From Dictyoglomota bacterium (GTDB lineage: Bacteria > Dictyoglomota > Dictyoglomia > Dictyoglomales > Dictyoglomaceae), in assembly GCA_029776735.1 (NCBI GenBank), contig JAKOUL010000080.1, positions 1 to 56,379 of the forward strand: a stretch of DNA of 56,379 nucleotides, read 5' to 3'. Within the stretch, counting starts at the first letter, position 1. Each line of letters starts with the position of its first letter. Of this stretch, positions 8,137 to 18,530 are shown piece after piece. Below the pieces are notes generated by a model. It did no database searches. It had not been told where the DNA came from and saw nothing but the letters and a program-made list of their open reading frames with translations. The position numbers were made by a program, and so were the translations under genes.

Positions 8137-9223
8137 AGATTTAGGGAATCTTCATTTTTCCCCTTATTTGATTACTTCACTATATTTAAATGTATCCCCT
8201 TTGGTAAATCCTAAAGGGGAATATAAAATCATATGGAAAAGTCTCAGAAAAAATGTTCTTGAGTCTCTGAATTTAGATGGAGAAATTAAAAAATCCGTTT
8301 TAGAAGACCTTGAGAAGATTGAGCATATTATTGACCAAGGCTCTTTTGATTCTGCTAACACTATTATTTTATTCAGTTGTAGCGCAAAAAATTGGAGCTA
8401 TATGATTCCCCTTTATCCATCTTTAAAAAACAAACTTATAGTAGATAAAGATCCATATACACGCCCTTTATCCCATCTTTTAATTGCCAACAGCCCCTAT
8501 TATTTAGTCATAATCTCAAAGGGAAATGCAAGAATTTTTAAATACTTTTTAGGAGAGATAACGGAAGAAGGAGAGATAAAAAAAGAGATACCAAAAAAAC
8601 ACAAACAGGGTGGATGGGAAGCTACAAATTGGCAAAGATGGCATGAGACACATGTATTATGGCATTTTAAAGAGGTGGTAGATTTTTTAGATAAGAAAGT
8701 AGAAGCAAAAGAAAAAATCATATTAGGAAGCACCTCCCCTAAGAATATCTCTGAGTTTTTGGATATCCTTCCTAAAAGATTAAGGGAGTTAATAATAGGT
8801 GAGATAAGTATAGATATAGAATCTCCTATTAAAGAGATATTAGAGAAAGCTTTGGAATTTATAGAAAAATATGAAGAATCAGAAATAAGCGATTTAACAG
8901 ACTCGCTAATTGTAACCTCCGCCAAGGGAAAAGAGGCTACTTTAGGCATAGAAAATGTAGCTTATGCCGTACATGAAAAAAGGGTACAAACTATCTTAGT
9001 TGATAATAGTTTTGAACTGTCAGGATTTCAGTGTCCGTCTTGTGCCTTCATAAGTTCATACCTTGAAGAATGTCCCTTCTGTAATAAACCTATGGATAAA
9101 AGGGCAGATATTGTAGATGAACTCATAGAAGAAGCAATAATTAATGGGGCAGAGTTAAAATATATTAAAAACAGTGAATTAAGTAACAAGATTCAAAATA
9201 TAGGTTCATTTTTAAGATACTAA
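8114..9223 (+). CDS. VLRF1/eRF1-like (bacterial Vms1/baeRF) protein with zinc ribbon
   Basis: This 369-residue protein starts with GTG, 23 nt inside the end of lon, with GGAGGTG in the lon coding sequence. Its middle part resembles the bacterial archaeo-eukaryotic release-factor-like (baeRF/VLRF1) family: [20 protein letters not shown], then [15 protein letters not shown] at about 164-178. That is the loop equivalent to the GGQ-bearing or Gln-bearing loop of eRF1/Vms1. The third domain includes [33 protein letters not shown], an eRF1 domain-3-like fold. A C-terminal zinc ribbon CPSC-x(11)-CPFC follows near 306-325. Eukaryotic Vms1 cleaves peptidyl-tRNA on stalled 60S subunits. A bacterial rescue or release role is inferred; the lon overlap supports co-function. 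The family call rests on motif pattern only. Confidence 0.72.
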   Translation: MLSREVLKDLGNLHFSPYLITSLYLNVSPLVNPKGEYKIIWKSLRKNVLESLNLDGEIKKSVLEDLEKIEHIIDQGSFDSANTIILFSCSAKNWSYMIPLYPSLKNKLIVDKDPYTRPLSHLLIANSPYYLVIISKGNARIFKYFLGEITEEGEIKKEIPKKHKQGGWEATNWQRWHETHVLWHFKEVVDFLDKKVEAKEKIILGSTSPKNISEFLDILPKRLRELIIGEISIDIESPIKEILEKALEFIEKYEESEISDLTDSLIVTSAKGKEATLGIENVAYAVHEKRVQTILVDNSFELSGFQCPSCAFISSYLEECPFCNKPMDKRADIVDELIEEAIINGAELKYIKNSELSNKIQNIGSFLRY

Positions 9224-9226
9224 AAT

Positions 9227-9254
9227 TGTGGGGAGGTATTTATGCCTCCCCACA
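9227..9254 (-). terminator. Intrinsic terminator downstream of gap (possibly bidirectional)
   Basis: Ten-base arms TGTGGGGAGG and CCTCCCCACA enclose an 8-base loop. On the minus strand the stem is followed by ATTTTAG, so it serves gap. On the plus strand it lies just after the VLRF1-like stop but is followed by A residues, so it would end that transcript less efficiently. Confidence 0.75.
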
Positions 9255-9278
9255 AAAAAGTATAAACCTGGTATAAAT

Positions 9279-10334
<1,056 letters not shown>

Positions 10335-10338
10335 TTAC

Positions 10339-10347
10339 ATTATATCA
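10339..10347 (-). promoter_or_regulatory. Extended -10 promoter of gap
   Basis: The minus strand reads TGATATAAT about 47 bp before the gap ATG, an extended -10 identical to the one before hsp20. A TTAACA lies 21 bp further upstream, too far to be a normal -35, which fits an extended -10 promoter. Confidence 0.6.
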
Positions 10348-10385
10348 CGCTCTTTAATATATAATTGTTAAAAAGTTTTAAAAAC

Positions 10386-12818
10386 TTATATACTTAAGCT
10401 TAATATTTTTCCAGGGATATAAACAACTTTTTTAAGCTCCTTATTATCAAGATACCTTTTCACATTCTCTCTTTGAAGTGCCAAGTTAAGAACTTCTTCC
10501 TGAGTTAAGTCCACACTTACAACAATCTTATCTCTAACCCTTCCATTAATCTGAATAACAACAGTAACAATTTCCTCTTTTATAATCTCAGGATCATAAG
10601 TAGGCCACTTTTGCATATGAACACTATAATCATATCCGAGTTCATGCCATAATTCTTCTGTAATATGAGGTACAAAAGGAGAAAGAAGGATTATTGTATT
10701 TTTAATTGACTCCTCAAAGGCAGGTGTTTTCCCATATTTTCTTTTATGCTCTGTTAAAAGATTGGTAAGCTCCATAATAGCCGCTACTGCTGTGTTAAAC
10801 TTAAAATTCTCTATATCTTCAGTAACTTTCTTAATAGTTTTATGTAATTTTCTTCTTACAATCTTCTCTTCTTCCTCATCAATTTGAGGTTCTATCTCTG
10901 CATCCTCCAGTACCAGCCTCCAGAATCTATTCAAAAACCTATTGGCTCCTTCTACTCCTTCATCACTCCACTCTACATCTACCTCAGGAGGTGCCACAAA
11001 TAATATAAATAGACGAGCAGTATCAGCACCATAATTTTTCACCATATAATCCACAGAAACAATATTTCCTAAAGATTTTGACATTATTTCTCCATCTTTA
11101 TATACCATTCCCTGAGTAAAAAGTCTCTTAAAAGGCTCTCTAACAGGACTATATCCTGCATCATAAAGGACCTTAGTTATAAATCTTGAATAGAGAAGAT
11201 GAAGTATAGCATGTTCTATTCCACCTATATATTGATCCACAGGCAGCCAATATTCTGCTTTTTCCTTAGAAAAAGGTTCCTTATCATTATGAGGGTCAGT
11301 ATATCTAAAATAATACCATGATGAATCTACAAAAGTAGCAAGAGTATCAGTTTCTCTACGTGCATCCCATCCACATTTAGGACACTTAGTATTTACAAAC
11401 TCAGGTACCTTTGCTAAAGGGCTTTCACCTGTTCCTATAGGCTCAAAATCAGAAATTTCAGGAAGCTTTACAGGAAGATCTTCGTAAGGTACAGGTACAA
11501 CTCCACATTTTGGACAATAAATTACAGGGATAGGAGCCCCCCAGTATCTCTGCCTAGAAATAAGCCAGTCCCTTAATCTATACTGTACCTTTCTTTTACC
11601 AATACCCAAGTCCTCAAATTTTTCAGCAATTACCTTCCAAAACTCTGAACTTTTCATTCCATTATACTTATCTGAATTGATCATAACTCCCTCATCCTCG
11701 TATGGTAAATTAGGTTCTTTGCCTTCTTCAGGAGTTATTACAGCTTTTATAAGCAAATTATGTGCCAGTGCAAATTCATAATCCCGACCATCATGAGCAG
11801 GTACTGCCATTATGGCACCTGTTCCATAAGTAGCAAGCACATAATCCGCTACATAAATAGGAAGGAGCTTTTTAGTTAGAGGATGGATAGCATAACTTCC
11901 GGTAAATATCCCTGTCTTTTCCTTCTCAGGGACAATCCTCTCAAGTTCACTTTTATTCTTTGCTCTCTTTACATATTCCCTTACTTCTTCCAAATGTTCT
12001 GGCTTTGTAATTTTTTCTACTAAAGGATGTTCTGGCGCAAGAACTACAAAAGTAACACCATAGATTGTATCTGGTCTTGTGGTAAAAACATATATCTTAT
12101 CCTCTTTACCATCTATCTCAAAATAAAATTCCAATCCTTCAGATTTTCCAATCCAGTTTTTCTGCATTAATTTAACTTTTTCAGGCCAATATTCTAAAGT
12201 ATCTAAATCCTTTAAAAGTTCTTCTGCATAATCAGTGATTTTAAAGAACCACTGTTCAAATTCCTTTCTCTCAACTACAGATTTACATCTCCAACATCTT
12301 CCATCTATGACCTCTTCGTTAGCAAGTACTGTTTTACAGCTGGGGCACCAATTAGCAGGAGCCTTTTTCCTATAAGCAAGGCCTCTCTCATAAAGCTTCA
12401 GAAAGATCCATTGAGTCCATCTGTAATAATCAGGGGCACAAGCTGTAACTTCTCTATCCCAATCATATACTACCCCCATCTTGAAAAGCTGCTCTTTCAT
12501 ACGGGATATATTTCCATATGTCCAGTCCTTAGGATGCACCTTACGTTTTATAGCAGCATTCTCTGCAGGCTGACCAAAAGCATCCCATCCCATAGGATTC
12601 AGTACATTATAACCACGCATATTATAAAAGCGTGCTACCACATCACCAATGGTATAATTCCTCATATGTCCCATATGGAGATCACCAGATGGATAAGGAA
12701 ACATCACTAAAGTGTAATATTTTGGCTTATCTTTTTTCTCAGTCACATAATATAATTTATCCTCATCCCACTTTTTTTGCCATTTTGGTTCTATATCTTG
12801 TGGATTATATCTTTTCAT
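10386..12818 (-). CDS. leuS: Leucyl-tRNA synthetase
   Basis: This 810-residue class I synthetase has the HIGH motif as HMGH in [19 protein letters not shown] near residues 43-60 and the KMSKS loop as MSKS in [14 protein letters not shown]. Zinc-type cysteines occur in CPSC-CWRC and CPKC-CPKC. The CP1 editing domain carries TTRPDTIYG and [19 protein letters not shown], including the conserved threonine-rich and aspartate residues that hydrolyse mischarged tRNA. It attaches leucine to tRNA-Leu in the cytoplasm. Its length is in the normal bacterial range. A consensus-like promoter lies directly upstream. No T-box leader is visible in the 82-bp upstream gap. Confidence 0.98.
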   Translation of the reverse strand: MKRYNPQDIEPKWQKKWDEDKLYYVTEKKDKPKYYTLVMFPYPSGDLHMGHMRNYTIGDVVARFYNMRGYNVLNPMGWDAFGQPAENAAIKRKVHPKDWTYGNISRMKEQLFKMGVVYDWDREVTACAPDYYRWTQWIFLKLYERGLAYRKKAPANWCPSCKTVLANEEVIDGRCWRCKSVVERKEFEQWFFKITDYAEELLKDLDTLEYWPEKVKLMQKNWIGKSEGLEFYFEIDGKEDKIYVFTTRPDTIYGVTFVVLAPEHPLVEKITKPEHLEEVREYVKRAKNKSELERIVPEKEKTGIFTGSYAIHPLTKKLLPIYVADYVLATYGTGAIMAVPAHDGRDYEFALAHNLLIKAVITPEEGKEPNLPYEDEGVMINSDKYNGMKSSEFWKVIAEKFEDLGIGKRKVQYRLRDWLISRQRYWGAPIPVIYCPKCGVVPVPYEDLPVKLPEISDFEPIGTGESPLAKVPEFVNTKCPKCGWDARRETDTLATFVDSSWYYFRYTDPHNDKEPFSKEKAEYWLPVDQYIGGIEHAILHLLYSRFITKVLYDAGYSPVREPFKRLFTQGMVYKDGEIMSKSLGNIVSVDYMVKNYGADTARLFILFVAPPEVDVEWSDEGVEGANRFLNRFWRLVLEDAEIEPQIDEEEEKIVRRKLHKTIKKVTEDIENFKFNTAVAAIMELTNLLTEHKRKYGKTPAFEESIKNTIILLSPFVPHITEELWHELGYDYSVHMQKWPTYDPEIIKEEIVTVVIQINGRVRDKIVVSVDLTQEEVLNLALQRENVKRYLDNKELKKVVYIPGKILSLSI

Positions 12819-12860
12819 TCTTTCTCTCCCTCTCTTTTCAAAAATTTCCTTTATCTTCTA

Positions 12861-12889
12861 ATTATATAAAAGGAAGAAAGTAGGAACAA
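12861..12889 (-). promoter_or_regulatory. Promoter of leuS
   Basis: On the minus strand, TTGTTC (12884-12889) and a perfect TATAAT (12861-12866) are separated by exactly 17 bp. The ATG lies 42 bp downstream of the -10. This separates leuS from the exporter operon upstream, for which no terminator hairpin was found. Confidence 0.65.
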
Positions 12890-12900
12890 TATTCATAAAA

Positions 12901-15669
12901 TTAAAAACCAAAATTTATGTAGGAGTATATTATACCTGCCTCTCCTGAATCGGTTCCTTGCCAAACAGGAAAAGCAAAACCAAAGTATAAATCAAAAGGA
13001 ATATCTAAAAGAGTAGTAAAACTACTCTTGAGCTCTAAGCCTAATCCAAGGTTTAAATTCTTCCAAGAGACACTTTCAATGTCCTCCCAAACCCCTCCAA
13101 ATTCAGAGAAGGCATTGAAATCCATCCCTCTCAATATAAAAAGATTTAAAAACTTAAGTTCCTGATCTCTTAATAAAGGAATATTCCAGTTCAAGAATAA
13201 GGAAGCCTTTAAATTTCCATAATAACCTAACATTAGAGATTTCCAATCAGAAAGATTGAGTTTATCATATAAAGAAGCATTTCCACTCACATATCCTATT
13301 TGAGAGGAAACTTGAAGATAACTATGAGGGAAAATCAGAAAATCCTTATCCAGAAACCATCTTATTCTATAAAAATCAAATCCTGATGAGCTAAAGCCTA
13401 TTCTTAAATCCCATGTATTTATTAAGGCTTTCGTATATAGATCTCCAAGCCTTGTTAGAGAAAAATTAAGATACCCTTTATTATTCAAAAATTCATTGTA
13501 AGAAAGGGATAAATCAAGAACATAAGCTTTCTCCAATTCGTTACCACTATTACCTAAATTAAATTTTCTCCAAATATTTTTAGTATAAGATATCTTTCCT
13601 GCATATATATCAGGATCTAACCATATAAATTGAAAAAGTAAACTATCCTCCTTTGGCAAAGAGTAAAGAAAAGCAAAATTTAGACCCTGATAATTTCCTT
13701 GGTAAAATCCTTCTAACATCACTAAGAAATTTAGAGGATCATAAAATTCTATATGATATGAAGCAATAAAAACTTCTCCAGTAAAAAGGTCAAAACTAAG
13801 AGAAGGCAGCATACTATAATAAAAGACATAAGCATCCAATGGAACTTCTCTCTTAGAAGTGTAAATTATCTTTCTTGGATACCAATTATTTATTCTATTA
13901 GCATCGGGAATTTTTGAATCTGGATCTAAAACTACAGTTTTTACAGGAGAGTAAGATTCTACTTCCAATGGATTTTCTGTTCCATTATAAATAACTTTTT
14001 CCTCCTGACCATTTTCATATATTATTTTTATCTCTACAGGAAGAAAAATCTCTCCATTATTTTTTATATAGATTTGATTTTCCCATTTTCCACCTTTATA
14101 GTAAGAAATTACCTTGTTAATCTCAAAATCTACTTTTCCTTTAGAATAGAACCAACTCTTGAAAAAAGCCTCTAAATCTTTCCCAGTATATTTCTCAAGA
14201 GAATTTTTAATATCCTCAGTACTTGCAATCTTACCTTTAAAATCATTAAAAATATTACTTAAATACTTATCAAAATTTCCCTCTCCAAGTTCTGAAGCTA
14301 ATGCTCTTATAGCAAGATAAGACTTATTATAAATTTTATCACTATATCCATTGGCGTAACTTTCCCAGTACTCTTTTACTACCTCTTCATCCCATCCATC
14401 CTTTAAGTAGTAAAGATACGGGAGTTCCACTTGAGTCTCTCTCAAATTCATATTTCCCATAAGATAATCCTTTAAGAAATTAACAAAATAATCATCCCCA
14501 AGATCAGGGAAAAGATTCGCACCCTTCCCACCATATTTTCTTTCAAAATAAGTTATAGAAAGATACTGAGCAAAACCTTCAGATATCCAATTTTCCCTAT
14601 CAAAGTCAACGCCAATTCCAATACCCCACCAGAGATGAGCAATTTCATGAGCAAGGAGCCATTCATTTATTCTCTCTAAGAGAAACGGGGATATAAGATC
14701 TGAGGAGTAAAATACACTATTTCCAAGAAGGACAAGACCATCAGCTGTCATACCCCAAAGTCCTGTAATCTGTCCTTCTACTATATTTATTCTTTTATGT
14801 CCTGAAGACCCATAAAGATTAGAATAATAACCAATGGCTTCTCGGGCATAAGAGGCAAGAAGCCTTGCCTTATATTCTCTTCCGGGATAATAGTATACAT
14901 ATATCTCAGGCTCATTATTATCTAAAAGTTTATAAACTCCATAAATTCTACTAAGAGCAATAGGAACAGATCTTCTTGGAGAAGTATTTTCTCCTACTAT
15001 CTTCTTCCATCCCCCCACAACCTCTTCTTTTACCATATCCATTCCCAAAGCTACAGTGAAATCAGAAGGTACCATAAGCTCTAAATAGAAATTACTTGAT
15101 GGAAGCCTTCCTCCTTTATCCCATTCACCATTAATATAAGGAAGTTCATATGGAAACCAGCCAAATCTCCAAACAAAAGCATCTTTTGCATAAGACATAT
15201 CACCTAAGTAAGTACTTGGAAATTTTGTTCTAAAATAGATGGTTAATTTAAAAGATTCAGAAGGTAAGATTTTATAAGGGAGTTTCACTTTCAAATAGTT
15301 ATCTTTTAAGGAATAGTTGGAACTTAAAATTTTACCATCCTCAAAAGAATAAGAAACAGGATTATTATTCTCATCTACTACTTTTTCTATCTCTGTAAAA
15401 CCAGGATCAAAACCATTTACATATTGAGAATCTTGTAATACATCATGCAAATAAGGATTCTTTTCTTTTAAAAGATTCGCAGAAAGATAAAAATAGATTT
15501 CAGAAAGTTCTGAAGGAGTATTATTTACATATTCTACTTCTACCCTCCCACTTATTATTTTCTCATTTGGAGAAAGCTGAGCATATATCTTATAATTAGA
15601 AGAAGTTTCAGCATAGGAAAAGGTTATAAGTAAAGAGACTATTAAAAGGAGAAAAAATATTTTCTTCAT
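12901..15669 (-). CDS. Secreted M1-type (gluzincin) metalloprotease with barrel-like C-terminal domain
   Basis: The 922-residue protein begins with a signal peptide (cleavage near SYA-ETS, residue about 21). An M1-like N-terminal beta domain follows, then the zinc site H341-E-I-A-H345 with the third ligand Glu364 in NWISEGFAQYLS, giving the exact HExxH-x18-E spacing of M1 peptidases. The exopeptidase motif GAMEN is replaced by GLWGMTADGL, so classic aminopeptidase specificity is doubtful. From about residue 600 to the end the sequence turns into repeated amphipathic strands and ends YSYINFGF, like an outer-membrane barrel or surface-antigen domain. Its ATG overlaps the end of the ABC-2 permease by 4 nt, so it is made with that exporter. 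It may be a protease anchored in the outer membrane; substrate unknown. Confidence 0.8.
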   Translation of the reverse strand: MKKIFFLLLIVSLLITFSYAETSSNYKIYAQLSPNEKIISGRVEVEYVNNTPSELSEIYFYLSANLLKEKNPYLHDVLQDSQYVNGFDPGFTEIEKVVDENNNPVSYSFEDGKILSSNYSLKDNYLKVKLPYKILPSESFKLTIYFRTKFPSTYLGDMSYAKDAFVWRFGWFPYELPYINGEWDKGGRLPSSNFYLELMVPSDFTVALGMDMVKEEVVGGWKKIVGENTSPRRSVPIALSRIYGVYKLLDNNEPEIYVYYYPGREYKARLLASYAREAIGYYSNLYGSSGHKRINIVEGQITGLWGMTADGLVLLGNSVFYSSDLISPFLLERINEWLLAHEIAHLWWGIGIGVDFDRENWISEGFAQYLSITYFERKYGGKGANLFPDLGDDYFVNFLKDYLMGNMNLRETQVELPYLYYLKDGWDEEVVKEYWESYANGYSDKIYNKSYLAIRALASELGEGNFDKYLSNIFNDFKGKIASTEDIKNSLEKYTGKDLEAFFKSWFYSKGKVDFEINKVISYYKGGKWENQIYIKNNGEIFLPVEIKIIYENGQEEKVIYNGTENPLEVESYSPVKTVVLDPDSKIPDANRINNWYPRKIIYTSKREVPLDAYVFYYSMLPSLSFDLFTGEVFIASYHIEFYDPLNFLVMLEGFYQGNYQGLNFAFLYSLPKEDSLLFQFIWLDPDIYAGKISYTKNIWRKFNLGNSGNELEKAYVLDLSLSYNEFLNNKGYLNFSLTRLGDLYTKALINTWDLRIGFSSSGFDFYRIRWFLDKDFLIFPHSYLQVSSQIGYVSGNASLYDKLNLSDWKSLMLGYYGNLKASLFLNWNIPLLRDQELKFLNLFILRGMDFNAFSEFGGVWEDIESVSWKNLNLGLGLELKSSFTTLLDIPFDLYFGFAFPVWQGTDSGEAGIIYSYINFGF

Positions 15670-16976
15670 AGTCCTACCTTCTTTCCTTCTGTAGACGATT
15701 TCCTCCTCCCAAAACTTAACTTCATAGTAAGCACTCTATCAGTAGAGAAAATCCTTGCTGCTATAAAGATTAAAATCAAAAATACTATTAGCATATAGAT
15801 AATACCATAAAGGATCACATTATAATTTCTCAAAAGAACATTCTGAGAAGCCACAAAAGGATGTGTGAAAGGTATAGCCATCACAATAATTTTAATGGGA
15901 AGAGAAAGAGAATTTATATCTGAAAACATGGAAAGAAAATAAGGAATCATTACAAGAAGTACCATCGGCAAGGACATACTTTGAGCACCTTTCAAATCTT
16001 CTGCTAAAACGCCCAAAATTGTAGAGAGAGCTAAAGCACATAATATGGCTAAGAATAAAGAAACTCCTAAAAGAGTATATCCATAAGGGGTGAACTGAAG
16101 ACCTAATTTTTGAATCAAATCAGTACTATTTATCTCTACTCCTCCTGTAATTCCACTCATAAAGGATCTATATCCAAACATATAAATTAATGCAGAGATA
16201 AGTCCCACAATACCTGCTCCTAACATTTTAGCAACTACAATCTGTCTTCTACTGATAGGTACTGTAAGAAGTGTCTCTAATGTTTTATCTTGTTTTTCCA
16301 CAGCAATAGCAGAAAGTACCATCTGAGAAGAATACATTATTACGATCATAAGAATAATAGGGATAAAAATAGACTGCATTTGAACAAAATTAGTTACTTC
16401 GGCAGAAGAACCCTCTGCCATTTTATCTCTTACTATGACATATTCTTTACTTCTTATAGGATTTTTAAGCTCTTCTGGATCTATATTAGGAATCTTTTCT
16501 TTTAGGAAATTATTAGAGATATATCTATTTAAAGCATTAACCACCTGATTGACCATCTCCGAATTTACAGTACTACCTATAGAAAAACTTCTTATAATAG
16601 AATAGACTTCTATCTCCATAGGAGAGAATTTTGATATGGATTGTCCAAATCCATCAGGTATGACTAATAAAAAATTAATATCATTATTTTTTGCATAATC
16701 TATTGCCTTCTCTTTATTTTTTTCTTCTACTAAGTTATTCATCAAATTTACTTTGAAACCTGCAAAAGATAGATTATTTAAAACTTCTTTTGAAAGAGAA
16801 GAATCATCAAGATTAAGTACATAAACATCTCTAAGTTTTATTCCTTTTTCTATTTCACCTTTGGTAATACTTCCCATAAAATTAAAAAGCAAAAGAGTAA
16901 AAACCAAAGAGATTATCAGCTGAGCAGTAACAAGCTCTTTAATCTCTTTTTTAAGTAAATTATTAAATTTCTTCAT
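15666..16976 (-). CDS. ABC-2 type exporter permease (NatB-like)
   Basis: The 436-residue protein has one N-terminal membrane segment (LVTAQLIISLVFTLLLFNFMG), a large extracytoplasmic domain of about 170 residues, and five to six C-terminal membrane segments. SAIAVEKQDKTLETLLTVPISRRQIVVAKM is the hallmark of ABC-2/NatB permeases. It should pair with the ATPase encoded just upstream (4-nt overlap) to export an unknown substrate such as a peptide, lipid or ion. The downstream overlapping gene is a secreted metalloprotease, so the protease may process or depend on the exported material. The C-terminus is basic and cytosolic. Confidence 0.88.
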   Translation of the reverse strand: MKKFNNLLKKEIKELVTAQLIISLVFTLLLFNFMGSITKGEIEKGIKLRDVYVLNLDDSSLSKEVLNNLSFAGFKVNLMNNLVEEKNKEKAIDYAKNNDINFLLVIPDGFGQSISKFSPMEIEVYSIIRSFSIGSTVNSEMVNQVVNALNRYISNNFLKEKIPNIDPEELKNPIRSKEYVIVRDKMAEGSSAEVTNFVQMQSIFIPIILMIVIMYSSQMVLSAIAVEKQDKTLETLLTVPISRRQIVVAKMLGAGIVGLISALIYMFGYRSFMSGITGGVEINSTDLIQKLGLQFTPYGYTLLGVSLFLAILCALALSTILGVLAEDLKGAQSMSLPMVLLVMIPYFLSMFSDINSLSLPIKIIVMAIPFTHPFVASQNVLLRNYNVILYGIIYMLIVFLILIFIAARIFSTDRVLTMKLSFGRRKSSTEGKKVGL

Positions 16977-17695
16977 TGAACAACCCTCCTAAATACCTCT
17001 TCTAAATTCTTAGCAGAATATTTATCCTTTAGCTCTTCCGATGTACCTATCTCAAGGATTTTACCTTTATCAATAAGAGCCACTCTATCTGATAAGAATT
17101 CTATCTCTAACATGTTATGAGAAGAAAGAAGCACAGAAGTTCCTTCTTTCACATATTCCCTTACGAGTTCTCTGATCTCTAAAGCATTTATTACATCAAG
17201 TCCTGATGTAGGTTCATCAAGTATAGCAAGTATAGGTTTTGTCATAAGTGCCCTTGCAATAAGAAGTTTTCTTACCATTCCCTTACTATAAATCCCTATT
17301 TTATCATTTAATCTATCTCCTAATTCAGAAATTTCCTCGGCTCTTTTTACAAAAATATCCACATCTTTAGGATCTACTGCATAAAAGTTTGCCATAAATC
17401 TTAAGTAATCAATACCTTTCATGTTTTTGTATGCTCCAGCTTCTTCAGGTAGATAGCTTATATTTTCTCTTACAAAATCAGGATACTTTGACAAATCTTT
17501 CCCCATGAAAAGCACTCTTCCTTCAGAAACAGAAAGAAGAGTTGCAATTATTCTCAATGTTGTACTCTTTCCTGCTCCGTTAGGACCTATAAGAGCAAAA
17601 ACCTCTCCTTTTTTTACTTCAAAATTTACTCCCTTTAAGGCCTCAAATTTCCCATAATATTTCTTCAAATTCTCAACTTGTAAAATAAAATCCAA
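16973..17695 (-). CDS. ABC transporter ATP-binding protein (NatA-like)
   Basis: A 240-residue ATPase with Walker A GPNGAGKST (about 37-45), Walker B LAILDEPTSGLD and the switch histidine in LLSSHNM. The signature motif reads YSKGMVRK in place of LSGGQ; variants such as S-K-G-M occur in NatA/CcmA-like exporters, so function is likely retained. It energises the overlapping ABC-2 permease from the cytoplasmic side. GGAGGTGATTC precedes the ATG. It is the first gene of a three-gene unit (ATPase, permease, metalloprotease). Confidence 0.93.
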   Translation of the reverse strand: MDFILQVENLKKYYGKFEALKGVNFEVKKGEVFALIGPNGAGKSTTLRIIATLLSVSEGRVLFMGKDLSKYPDFVRENISYLPEEAGAYKNMKGIDYLRFMANFYAVDPKDVDIFVKRAEEISELGDRLNDKIGIYSKGMVRKLLIARALMTKPILAILDEPTSGLDVINALEIRELVREYVKEGTSVLLSSHNMLEIEFLSDRVALIDKGKILEIGTSEELKDKYSAKNLEEVFRRVVQ

Positions 17696-17782
17696 AGAAG
17701 AATCACCTCCTAAAGGAATTTTTTCGCAGGTACATTATAAATTATATAATAATTTCATTAAAAGTTTTTGAAAATTTCCTAC

Positions 17783-17840
17783 TTGAAAAATTTTTGCATA
17801 TAAATTAGAATTTTTTATGACTAAATGAAAAATTTTTGCA
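17783..17840 (+). promoter_or_regulatory. Promoter of the fur-feo operon with duplicated 15-bp element
   Basis: TTGAAA (17783-17788) and TAGAAT (17806-17811) are 17 bp apart. The identical 15-mer TGAAAAATTTTTGCA occurs at 17784-17798 (over the -35) and at 17826-17840 (just after the predicted start), with 42 bp between their starts, four helical turns. A pair of identical AT-rich sites around a promoter suggests repressor binding, possibly Fur itself, although the site does not resemble the classic Fur box. Confidence 0.55.
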
Positions 17841-17856
17841 ACAGAGGTATAGAAAC

Positions 17857-18288
17857 GTGAAAGAGGATTTAAAAATCCATGGATTAAGATTAAGCAAGCC
17901 GAGACTTGCAGTCCTTGAATTCTTTGAGAAGAACAAAACAGGTCATTTTTCTATTAATGAAATCTACGAGGAAATAAAGAAACAAAACCAAAAAGCATCT
18001 TACACATCTGTATATCGTACATGTAAACTTTTAGAAAAACTTGGTTTTTTAAGACAAATCTCCTTTGAGGAAAGACATATTCATTATGAAAGCAATTTAG
18101 TACCTTATATACATTTTCAGTGCCTTTCTTGTGGAAAAGTAATAGAAGAAGATTTAGAGCATCCAGAAAAGATCTTAGAAATATTAAATATAAAAGATAA
18201 AAATTTTCAGATAACTTCCTTCAGGATTCATATTCTTGGGTTATGTGAAGAATGCCAAAATAAAGCTCAAAAAGAGGAGGACTTATGA
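17857..18288 (+). CDS. Fur-family metal-responsive regulator
   Basis: I chose the GTG at 17857 because AGAGGT lies 9 nt before it; a longer form from a TTG 21 nt upstream would place the ribosome site inside the gene. The protein is about 143 residues. It has a winged helix (LRLSKPRLAVLEFFEKN, SYTSVYRTCKLLEKLGFL), the metal and dimer region with HIHYE and HIHF, and two CxxC pairs (CLSC, CEEC) that bind structural zinc. Being first in an operon with feoA-feoB-feoC, it most likely senses Fe(II) and represses its own operon. PerR and Zur are alternatives by sequence, but context favours Fur. Its stop overlaps the feoA start as ATGA. Confidence 0.88.
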   Translation: MKEDLKIHGLRLSKPRLAVLEFFEKNKTGHFSINEIYEEIKKQNQKASYTSVYRTCKLLEKLGFLRQISFEERHIHYESNLVPYIHFQCLSCGKVIEEDLEHPEKILEILNIKDKNFQITSFRIHILGLCEECQNKAQKEEDL

Positions 18289-18530
18289 TTAAAAGTCTTA
18301 TAGACCTTAAAAAGGGAGAAAAAGGTAAGATAACATCAATAAAGGGAGGAGAGAGTAAGCTCTTAAGACTTGCAGAACTTGGGGTTAACCCTGGGGAAGA
18401 AATTTTAGTGAGTCAAAAATCCATGGGTCCTATAATCATAAAGGTAAAAGATACAAACATTGCTTTAGGAGAAGGACTTGCAGAGAACATATATGTAGAG
18501 GTTGTGGACCATGGAGAAGACCAAAATTAG
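18285..18530 (+). CDS. feoA: FeoA, ferrous iron transport SH3-like protein
   Basis: The 81-residue protein has the FeoA/SH3-like fold pattern: LIDLKKGEKGKITSIKGG, then LLRLAELGVNPGEEILVSQKS, then GPIIIKVKDTNIALGEGLAENIYV. FeoA is a small cytoplasmic partner of FeoB needed for Fe(II) uptake. GAGGAGG precedes the ATG, which overlaps the fur stop; its own end overlaps the feoB start by 20 nt. The order fur-feoA-feoB-feoC is unambiguous. Confidence 0.93.
   Translation: MIKSLIDLKKGEKGKITSIKGGESKLLRLAELGVNPGEEILVSQKSMGPIIIKVKDTNIALGEGLAENIYVEVVDHGEDQN

Noticed and set aside
12819..12900. T-box riboswitch before leuS
   Set aside because: The leader is too short and lacks the specifier stem and T-box sequence.
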